A stretch of 11,799 nucleotides of DNA from positions 1-11,799 of the forward strand of contig DIXX01000013.1 of the NCBI GenBank assembly GCA_002428805.1, given 5' to 3'. Within the stretch, counting starts at the first letter, position 1. Each line of letters opens with the position of its first letter. Source of the stretch: Cetobacterium sp. UBA6069. GTDB lineage: Bacteria; Fusobacteriota; Fusobacteriia; Fusobacteriales; Fusobacteriaceae. Positions 6,880-11,799 of the stretch are shown here, piece after piece. The position numbers and the translations under genes were made by a program. The notes under the pieces are model-generated. The model made no database searches, was not told where the DNA came from, and saw only the letters and a program-made list of their open reading frames with translations.

Positions 6880-7440
6880 ATGAAAATAAATTACATTACT
6901 AACGGAAATCTTGTTTTAACTGATGCTATTAAGTCTCATTGCGAAAAAAACTTTTTAAAATTGAAAAAATATTTTGATAATATTTTAACAGTTAACATTA
7001 CACTATCAGCTACAAAATCTAAATCAGGGCCTCTACAAAGAGTTGATGCTAAAGTAATTGTAAATGGAAGTCTTATTAAAGGTGTCTATACAGATGAGGA
7101 TCTTTACAATGCTATTGATCGTGTAACAGATATTCTAGCTAAACAAATTAAAAAACACAAAGAAAAGTTAAGAGATAATAATCATGTTGCTCACAATCCT
7201 GTTATTGATAAAAAAATAACATTTGAGCCTAAAGATAACTCTATAACTGTAGAATCTACAAAAAAAATAGATAGCGTTACTGTTAATCCTAGACCTATGG
7301 ATATCGAGGAAGCTATTTTACAATTAGAAGCTTTAAATAAAGATTTCTATGTTTTCACTAACTCTGAAAGTGGTGATATGAATATAGTTTATAAGAAAAG
7401 AAATGGTGATTACGGTCACGTAGAACCAGCTCATTTCTAA
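6880..7440 (+). CDS. hpf: Long-form ribosome hibernation promoting factor (HPF)
   Basis: Binds the decoding region of the 30S subunit and dimerises ribosomes into inactive 100S particles in stationary phase or stress. From the ATG at 6880 it has 186 residues, the usual long-form length. The N-terminal S30AE domain (about 1-98) has MKINYITNGNLVLTDAIK and the strand around RVDAKVIVNGSLIKG. After a variable linker (99-133), the C-terminal dimerisation domain (about 135-184) has RPMDIEEAILQLEAL, DFYVFTNSESGDMNIVY and NGDYGHVEP. Long HPF is typical of Firmicutes-like and many other non-gamma-proteobacterial lineages. It is the last gene before a strong terminator, 52 bases after lolD. No convincing own promoter is seen in that gap, so readthrough from recQ-lolD is likely, although a promoter inside lolD cannot be excluded. 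Confidence 0.93.
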   Translation: MKINYITNGNLVLTDAIKSHCEKNFLKLKKYFDNILTVNITLSATKSKSGPLQRVDAKVIVNGSLIKGVYTDEDLYNAIDRVTDILAKQIKKHKEKLRDNNHVAHNPVIDKKITFEPKDNSITVESTKKIDSVTVNPRPMDIEEAILQLEALNKDFYVFTNSESGDMNIVYKKRNGDYGHVEPAHF

Positions 7441-7448
7441 ATATTTAT

Positions 7449-7480
7449 AAGAATCCTAGTCCTACTAGGGTTCTTTTTTA
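7449..7480 (+). terminator. Intrinsic terminator after hpf
   Basis: A perfect 12-pair stem counting one G-T wobble (7449-7460 with 7464-7475), loop CCT, followed by a T-run up to 7479. It starts nine bases after the hpf stop and marks the end of the recQ-to-hpf unit. Confidence 0.92.
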
Positions 7481-7488
7481 TTTATATG

Positions 7489-7527
7489 AATAAACAGGTT
7501 TATTTTATTCGTTAAATGTGGTAAAAT
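7489..7527 (+). promoter_or_regulatory. Candidate potABC promoter with a palindrome over the -35
   Basis: TTTATT (7499-7504, three of six) and TAAAAT (7522-7527, five of six, preceded by TGTGG) are 17 bases apart and lie 44 bases before potA. The inverted repeat AATAAAC-AG-GTTTATT (7489-7504) has seven perfect base pairs per arm and covers the -35, a suitable place for a repressor. The -35 itself is weak, which could mean activator dependence or a wrong assignment. Confidence 0.45.
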
Positions 7528-7560
7528 ATTATTATTGTAAACAAATTTATTATATATTTA

Positions 7561-7565
7561 GGAGG
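7561..7565 (+). promoter_or_regulatory. Ribosome binding site supporting the potA TTG start
   Basis: GGAGG is followed by TAAAA and then TTG at 7571, a five-base spacing. No in-frame ATG is available near the conserved N-terminus, so the TTG start is well supported. Confidence 0.85.
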
Positions 7566-7570
7566 TAAAA

Positions 7571-8689
7571 TTGAAAAAAACGGATATTAAAATTGTCGAT
7601 ATCAAAAAAAGTTTCGACGGAGTTGATGTTTTGAAAAATATTAACTTAGAGATTAAAGATGGAGAGTTTTTTTCTATTTTGGGTCCATCAGGATGTGGTA
7701 AAACTACTCTTTTAAGAATGATTGCAGGATTTATAACTCCTGATAGTGGTGCGATCTATTTAGGAGATGAAGATATAGTTGATTTAGCCCCAAATAAGAG
7801 GAACGTTAATACAATCTTTCAAAAATATGCTCTATTTCCTCATTTAACTGTTTATGAGAATGTTGCATTTCCACTGAGACTCAAAAAAGTTGATGAAAAA
7901 ACAATTGATGAAGAGGTTAAAAAGTTTATTGAACTAGTAGATTTAAAAGAACATATCTACAAAAAACCAGACCAACTATCTGGTGGACAACAGCAAAGAG
8001 TCTCTATAGCTAGAGCTCTTATAAACAAACCTGGGGTTTTATTACTAGATGAGCCTTTATCAGCACTAGATGCAAAATTAAGACAAAATCTGCTAATTGA
8101 ACTTGATAATATTCATGATGAGGTTGGAATAACATTTATTTTCATCACTCATGATCAACAAGAAGCACTATCTATCTCTGATAGAATAGCTGTTATGAAC
8201 AAAGGAGAAGTTCTTCAAGTGGGTACTCCTGCTGAGGTCTACGAAGCTCCTGCAGATACTTTTGTAGCTGATTTCATAGGTGAAAATAACTTCTTCGATG
8301 GAGTTGTAACTGAAATCTTTGATGAAACTTATGGTAGAATTAAAACAGAAAATTTAGGTGAACTTGTTTTTGAACTTGATAAAATAGTTAAAGTTGGGGA
8401 TAAGATTAGAGTTTCAATTAGACCTGAAAAAATTAGAGTTTCTAAACAAATTCCTACAGGTTTATCTGAGAAACACAACACTTTAAAAGTTTATGTAGAT
8501 GAACTTATTTATTCTGGATTCCAAAGTAAATACTTTGTTTGGGTAAATGGAGACAAAAACTTACTATTCAAAGCTTTTAAGCAACATGCTGTTTATTTTG
8601 ACGAAGATGACAATGATACAATACACTGGAATGAAGATGCCTATATCTCTTGGCATGCTGATGATAGCTTCTTAGTAGAGGTGATATAA
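7571..8689 (+). CDS. potA: Spermidine/putrescine-type ABC transporter ATP-binding protein PotA
   Basis: Cytoplasmic ATPase of a polyamine importer. The 372 residues contain Walker A GPSGCGKT (38-45), Q-loop Gln84 in TIFQKYALFPHLTVYENV, signature LSGGQ (136-140), Walker B VLLLDEPLSALD (156-167), and switch His194 in ITHDQQEAL. FIGENNFFDG (236-245) opens a C-terminal TOBE-type regulatory domain (about 236-372) that includes VSIRPEKI. Length and layout match PotA/CysA-type importer ATPases. It starts with TTG behind a strong GGAGG. Its TAA is immediately followed by the TTG of potB, and AGAGGTGA lies inside its last codons, so expression of the two is coupled. Polyamine specificity comes from overall family resemblance and partner permeases; related families import ferric iron, sulfate or other amines. 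Confidence 0.9.
   Translation: MKKTDIKIVDIKKSFDGVDVLKNINLEIKDGEFFSILGPSGCGKTTLLRMIAGFITPDSGAIYLGDEDIVDLAPNKRNVNTIFQKYALFPHLTVYENVAFPLRLKKVDEKTIDEEVKKFIELVDLKEHIYKKPDQLSGGQQQRVSIARALINKPGVLLLDEPLSALDAKLRQNLLIELDNIHDEVGITFIFITHDQQEALSISDRIAVMNKGEVLQVGTPAEVYEAPADTFVADFIGENNFFDGVVTEIFDETYGRIKTENLGELVFELDKIVKVGDKIRVSIRPEKIRVSKQIPTGLSEKHNTLKVYVDELIYSGFQSKYFVWVNGDKNLLFKAFKQHAVYFDEDDNDTIHWNEDAYISWHADDSFLVEVI
8677..8684 (+). promoter_or_regulatory. Ribosome binding site supporting the potB TTG start
   Basis: AGAGGTGA lies within the last codons of potA, five bases before the TTG at 8690. This supports a second TTG start in the operon, directly abutting the potA stop. Confidence 0.75.
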
Positions 8690-9535
8690 TTGAAAAAAAT
8701 CTCTTCTGGAAGTTTATATAGTATTCCATTAACTTTATGGATGTCTGTATTTTTTGTTATTCCTATGCTTATTGTTTTAAGCTATGCATTTTTAACAAAA
8801 GGAACTTATGGTGGAGTCCAAATGATTTTCACCTTAAAAAACTTTAATATATTTTTTGAACCCGTATTTTTAAAGATTCTTTTTAGAACTGCTTATATAT
8901 CAACAATAGTAACTGTTTTAACGGTTAGTTTGGCTATTCCAACAGCTTATTTTATAGCTAGATCAAGATTTAAGCAAGAACTACTGATTCTTGTTATTAT
9001 TCCATTTTGGACTAACTTTTTAATAAGAATCTACGCTTGGATATCTATCTTAGGTTCTAATGGTTTTTTAAATACTTTTTTAATGAAGTTAGGGATTATT
9101 GATACACCTTTAAAACTTCTTTATAATACTGGTTCTGTTGTTTTGATTACAGTGTACACAAGCTTACCGTTTGCTATATTACCTCTTTATGCTATTATAG
9201 AGAAATTCGATTTCGCTTTAGTTGAAGCAGCAAGAGATTTAGGTGCAACTAATAGCCAAGCTTTTAGAAAGGTATTTTTACCAAATATAAAATCTGGTAT
9301 TGTTACAGCTGTATTATTCACATTTATTCCATCTATGGGATCTTATGCTATTCCTAAATTAGTTGGTGGAACAAAAGCAACTATGCTTGGTACAGTTATT
9401 GCTCAACATCTTACTGTAACTAGAAACTGGCCTTTAGCTTCAGCTATTTCAGCCATGCTTATTTTAATTACATCAATTGCTCTTTTAATATTTATGAGAG
9501 CTGAAAAAAAATCTAAGGAGGTTGGCGATGAATAA
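8690..9535 (+). CDS. potB: Spermidine/putrescine-type ABC transporter permease PotB
   Basis: One of two inner-membrane channel subunits of the polyamine importer. The 281 residues have about six membrane helices (near 12-34, 67-91, 98-121, 147-170, 203-222 and 247-269). The EAA loop VEAARDLGATNSQAFRKVFLP (178-198) docks onto the ATPase. IPFWTNFLIRIYAW (104-117) and the region around IPSMGSYAIPKLVGG (213-227) are typical of PotB-like permeases. The start is TTG (then AAA AAA), as for potA, with AGAGGTGA upstream and zero spacing after the potA stop. Its last eight bases overlap the potC ATG. Assignment to B rather than C rests on gene order and on the longer N-terminal half. Confidence 0.9.
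   Translation: MKKISSGSLYSIPLTLWMSVFFVIPMLIVLSYAFLTKGTYGGVQMIFTLKNFNIFFEPVFLKILFRTAYISTIVTVLTVSLAIPTAYFIARSRFKQELLILVIIPFWTNFLIRIYAWISILGSNGFLNTFLMKLGIIDTPLKLLYNTGSVVLITVYTSLPFAILPLYAIIEKFDFALVEAARDLGATNSQAFRKVFLPNIKSGIVTAVLFTFIPSMGSYAIPKLVGGTKATMLGTVIAQHLTVTRNWPLASAISAMLILITSIALLIFMRAEKKSKEVGDE
9515..9521 (+). promoter_or_regulatory. Ribosome binding site deciding the potC start
   Basis: AAGGAGG is followed by TTGGCG and the ATG at 9528 (six-base spacing). The TTG at 9522 directly touches the site and is too close to serve as start. Confidence 0.8.
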
Positions 9536-10301
9536 AAGAAGAACATCACTATTTTTCTTCGTTCTATCTATGATATTCTTTTATTTACCTCTGGTAATCC
9601 TTGTAATATACTCTTTTAATGAAGGGAGATCAAGTGTTTGGCAAGGATTTTCATTAAAATGGTATGAGGAACTTTTCCTTTATTCAGATAATATTTGGAA
9701 AGCATTTAAATATAGTTTATTTATTGGAATTATTTCTAGTACTACTTCAACTTTAATAGGAACACTTGGAGCTATTGGTCTACATTGGTATAACTTTAAA
9801 CATAAAAATTATTTAAAAGTTATAACTTTTCTACCTTTAGTTATTCCAGATATAATTTTAGGAGTTTCTCTTTTAATTATGTTCGCTACTGTTAAATTAC
9901 AACTAGGTCTTACAAGTATTTTTATAGCTCATACAACATTTAATATTCCATTTGTTTTATTTATTGTATTATCTAGACTTGGAGAATTTGATTATTCAAT
10001 TGTAGAAGCTGCTTATGACTTAGGTGCAAATGAGATGCAAACACTTAAAAAAGTAATTCTTCCAATGCTTACACCTGCTATAGTTTCAGGATTTTTAATG
10101 TCATTAACTTTATCACTTGATGATTTTGTTACTACATTCTTTGTAGCGGGACCTGGATCTTCGACTCTACCTCTTAGAATCTATTCTATGATTAGATTAG
10201 GTGTATCGCCTGTTGTAAATGCATTATCTGTTTTACTTATTGTTTTATCAATAGCACTAACTCTTTCTACAAAAAGTTTACAAAAGTACTTTGTAAAATA
10301 A
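9528..10301 (+). CDS. potC: Spermidine/putrescine-type ABC transporter permease PotC
   Basis: Second inner-membrane channel subunit of the polyamine importer. From the ATG at 9528 it has 257 residues and about six membrane helices (near 7-29, 60-84, 96-119, 129-149, 184-206 and 232-248). Family marks are LPLVILVIYSFNEG (20-33), LPLVIPDIILGVSLL (102-116), the EAA loop VEAAYDLGANEMQTLKKVILP (159-179) and LTLSLDDFVTTFFVAG (193-208), the last very typical of PotC. It overlaps the end of potB by eight bases and has a strong AAGGAGG. The expected partner, the periplasmic binding protein PotD, does not follow; the next gene is a peptidyl-prolyl isomerase with its own promoter. The last codons of potC contain a perfect inverted repeat and the -35 of that promoter. 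Confidence 0.92.
   Translation: MNKRRTSLFFFVLSMIFFYLPLVILVIYSFNEGRSSVWQGFSLKWYEELFLYSDNIWKAFKYSLFIGIISSTTSTLIGTLGAIGLHWYNFKHKNYLKVITFLPLVIPDIILGVSLLIMFATVKLQLGLTSIFIAHTTFNIPFVLFIVLSRLGEFDYSIVEAAYDLGANEMQTLKKVILPMLTPAIVSGFLMSLTLSLDDFVTTFFVAGPGSSTLPLRIYSMIRLGVSPVVNALSVLLIVLSIALTLSTKSLQKYFVK
10277..10297 (+). repeat. Perfect inverted repeat at the end of potC overlapping a -35 element
   Basis: TTTACAAA-AGTAC-TTTGTAAA has eight-base perfect arms with a five-base spacer. The right arm contains TTGTAA, the proposed -35 of the downstream isomerase gene. Position and symmetry fit an operator. It is not followed by a T-run and is therefore unlikely to be a terminator. Confidence 0.5.
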
Positions 10302-10319
10302 GTCCTTATATAGTATAAT
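10291..10319 (+). promoter_or_regulatory. Promoter of the peptidyl-prolyl isomerase gene
   Basis: TTGTAA (10291-10296, four of six) and a perfect TATAAT (10314-10319) are exactly 17 bases apart, 27 bases before the ATG at 10347. The -10 is centred in the palindrome TAGTAT-A-ATACTA (10311-10323). This is the best promoter match in the window. It lies partly inside potC. Confidence 0.7.
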
Positions 10320-10346
10320 ACTAGCAGTAAATACAGGAGGGTACAT

Positions 10347-11132
10347 ATGAAAAAAATCATTAAATTACTATCTCTAGTGATGTTACTAGTTGTTATGACA
10401 GCTTGTTCATCTACTAGTAAGACTCAAGCGGTGAAATATAATAATATTAGAGCTACATTTGTTACAACTCAAGGAGATATTAGTTTCTATCTATATCCTG
10501 AAGCTTCACCTATAACTGTAGCTAATTTCATAAATCTTACTAAAAGAGGTTTCTATGATAATACAAAAATACATAGAGCTGTTGAAAACTTTGTTGTTCA
10601 AGGTGGAGACCCTACTGGTAGAGGAGACGGAGGCCCTGGATACTCTATTCCTGATGAGTTCTCTAAATGGTTAGATTTCTATCAACCTGGAATGCTAGCT
10701 ATGGCTAATACTGGTCCTGAAACTGGTGGATCTCAATTCTTCTTTACACTTTATCCTGCTGATTGGTTAAACAATAAGCATACTATATTTGGTGAATTCA
10801 TAGAGGAGAAAGATTTCAATAACATTAAAAAGCTGGAAGTTGGAGATGTTATAAAAGAAATCAGATTTACAGGAGATGTAGACTTATTCTTATCTCTACA
10901 TAAATCGCAAGTTGAAGAGTGGAATGCTATTTTAGATAAAGAGTTTCCAAACTTAAAGCAATATCCAATAAAAGATAAATCTGAGTTTAGTGGGGAAGTT
11001 CAAGCTTACTATGATGAACTAAAAGGAATTTATACTAAAAAAGATGCTAAAACTGATGAAGAAAAAGAATGGTTTATTCCTAGATTTATCAGAGCAACTG
11101 AGAAGAAAATAAAAGAAATTAAAGATAACTAA
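10347..11132 (+). CDS. Cyclophilin-type peptidyl-prolyl cis-trans isomerase, lipoprotein
   Basis: Catalyses proline cis-trans isomerisation to help protein folding, here outside the cytoplasm. The 261 residues begin with a lipoprotein signal (KK, a hydrophobic stretch, VVMTAC with lipidated Cys20, then SSTS). Residues 35-175 form a cyclophilin domain with the active-site set intact by comparison with human CypA: His76-Arg77 (IHRAVENFVVQGGDPTG), Phe82, Gln85, Asn121 (MANTGPETGGSQFFFTL), Gln130, Phe132, Trp140 and His145 (WLNNKHTIFGE). About 85 further charged, helical-looking residues (176-261) exceed a minimal bacterial cyclophilin. AGGAGGG precedes the ATG, and a consensus promoter lies just upstream. 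Ser at position +2 would favour outer-membrane sorting under Escherichia coli Lol rules; this is inference for another phylum. A bidirectional terminator follows the stop. Confidence 0.92.
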   Translation: MKKIIKLLSLVMLLVVMTACSSTSKTQAVKYNNIRATFVTTQGDISFYLYPEASPITVANFINLTKRGFYDNTKIHRAVENFVVQGGDPTGRGDGGPGYSIPDEFSKWLDFYQPGMLAMANTGPETGGSQFFFTLYPADWLNNKHTIFGEFIEEKDFNNIKKLEVGDVIKEIRFTGDVDLFLSLHKSQVEEWNAILDKEFPNLKQYPIKDKSEFSGEVQAYYDELKGIYTKKDAKTDEEKEWFIPRFIRATEKKIKEIKDN

Positions 11133-11157
11133 AAAAAGAGGCATTGCCTCTTTTTTT
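11131..11157. terminator. Bidirectional intrinsic terminator
   Basis: GAGGC-ATT-GCCTC (11138-11150) is flanked by seven A on the left and seven T on the right. It therefore forms a hairpin with a U-run on either strand, serving the isomerase gene (plus) and the U32 gene (minus), whose stops lie on either side. Confidence 0.93.
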
Positions 11158-11158
11158 A

Positions 11159-11799
11159 TTACTCTTGAGTTGTTTTTACTCTTCTTATCATATCCATAGC
11201 TTCAAATCCACCTTCTAAAGTTACTCTTACAACAGAATTTGGATTAGCTGCTGACGCCTCTTCTTCACCAGATTTAGTGATTAACGTCATTTTCGGCATA
11301 GTTATTACTCTTGGTCTTCCTGAAGTTGTGATAACCTCTAAAGACTCTCCTTCTAAAACTTTATTTCTAATACCTAATATATATTCATTATCTCCAATTT
11401 TCTCTTCAATTTTTGCAACTAATTGATGAGTTTGGCTATATGAATTTCTATCGTTATAGTTATTAGCTTCCTCTCCAGGTTGTCCGTGATAGAACCCTTG
11501 AGTATATGATCTATTTGAAGTTGATTGAATCTCTTCCATCCAAGTCGGATCGTACTCATACTCTCCTGAATAATATTTATTTAGCGCATCTTTATACACT
11601 TTTACAGCATTAGAAACGTAATAAATACCTTTCATTCTTCCCTCTATTTTAAGTGAATCTACACCTAAATCTAAGATTTTATCTATAATCTCTATAGTAC
11701 ATAAATCTTTCGAGTTGAATATATAAGTTCCTCTTTCATCCTCATAAACAGGCATATATTCGTTTGGTCTAGTCTCTTCAACTAAGTTATACTTCCATC
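11159..11799 (-). CDS. C-terminal half of a U32 family protein, probable TrhP/YegQ-type tRNA hydroxylation enzyme, partial at right edge
   Basis: The frame continues to the right edge (about 213 residues visible). The stretch before and after the in-frame ATG at 11755 reads WKYNLVEETRPNEYMPVYED and then GTYIFNSKDL. This is the conserved mid-protein segment of U32 proteins, so that ATG is not the start. DSLKIEGRMKGIYYVSNAV follows, then SNRSYTQGFYHGQP and a C-terminal beta-rich domain. U32 proteins of the TrhP/YegQ group make 5-hydroxyuridine at wobble position 34 of tRNA without oxygen, drawing on prephenate; the RlhA group hydroxylates 23S rRNA. The VYEDERGTYIFNSKDL segment favours TrhP/YegQ, but the N-terminal signature that would settle it lies outside the window. 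Older annotations call such proteins collagenase-like peptidases. Its stop is just past the bidirectional terminator. Confidence 0.85.
   Translation of the reverse strand, partial: WKYNLVEETRPNEYMPVYEDERGTYIFNSKDLCTIEIIDKILDLGVDSLKIEGRMKGIYYVSNAVKVYKDALNKYYSGEYEYDPTWMEEIQSTSNRSYTQGFYHGQPGEEANNYNDRNSYSQTHQLVAKIEEKIGDNEYILGIRNKVLEGESLEVITTSGRPRVITMPKMTLITKSGEEEASAANPNSVVRVTLEGGFEAMDMIRRVKTTQE

Noticed and set aside
1..11799. Mobile elements, phage, defence system, CRISPR or tRNA genes
   Set aside because: No transposase, integrase, spaced direct repeats or tRNA-like cloverleaf was seen. The genes are ordinary chromosomal families.

Overview
The window is a compact, very AT-rich stretch of bacterial chromosome. 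Its features fit an anaerobic Gram-negative low-GC lineage, most plausibly Fusobacteriota (Cetobacterium, Ilyobacter or Fusobacterium type). It carries a Lol lipoprotein exporter and a lipoprotein cyclophilin, which imply an outer membrane. Alongside these are a Bacillus/Clostridium-style Xpt, a long-form hibernation factor and strong GGAGG ribosome binding sites. The lineage call is inference from gene content and composition. No mobile element, tRNA, rRNA or CRISPR array was seen.

Left part (1-2930): a gene open to the left edge encodes the end of what looks like a YqeC-MocA fusion for selenium-dependent molybdenum hydroxylase maturation. It overlaps xpt (xanthine phosphoribosyltransferase) by ATGA. 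Convergent to xpt, with no intergenic base, lies a minus-strand pair. This is mnmH (tRNA 2-selenouridine synthase) followed by a VanZ-like membrane protein gene that overlaps the mnmH end by 38 nt. Two selenium-utilisation traits therefore lie side by side.

Middle (2930-7480): divergent from mnmH is an apparent operon of recQ, a LolC/LolE-type permease, lolD and a long hpf. It is closed by a clear intrinsic terminator at 7449-7480. The permease and lolD overlap, and only one permease gene is present, suggesting a homodimeric Lol exporter.

Right part (7480-11799): potA-potB-potC encode a spermidine/putrescine-type ABC importer core. They are tightly coupled, and the first two genes use TTG starts. 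No binding protein (potD) lies next to them. A separate promoter with nested palindromes, inside the end of potC, precedes a cyclophilin-type peptidyl-prolyl isomerase lipoprotein. A bidirectional terminator separates that gene from the C-terminal half of a minus-strand U32 family gene (TrhP/YegQ type, tRNA U34 hydroxylation), which runs off the right edge.

Most of the window is housekeeping. The parts most worth a second look are the selenium/purine cluster, the hairpin buried in the VanZ-like gene, the palindromes at the potA and isomerase promoters, the missing potD and the extended cyclophilin lipoprotein. Three gene starts (mnmH, hpf, potC) were moved inward from the longest reading frame on ribosome-binding-site evidence.
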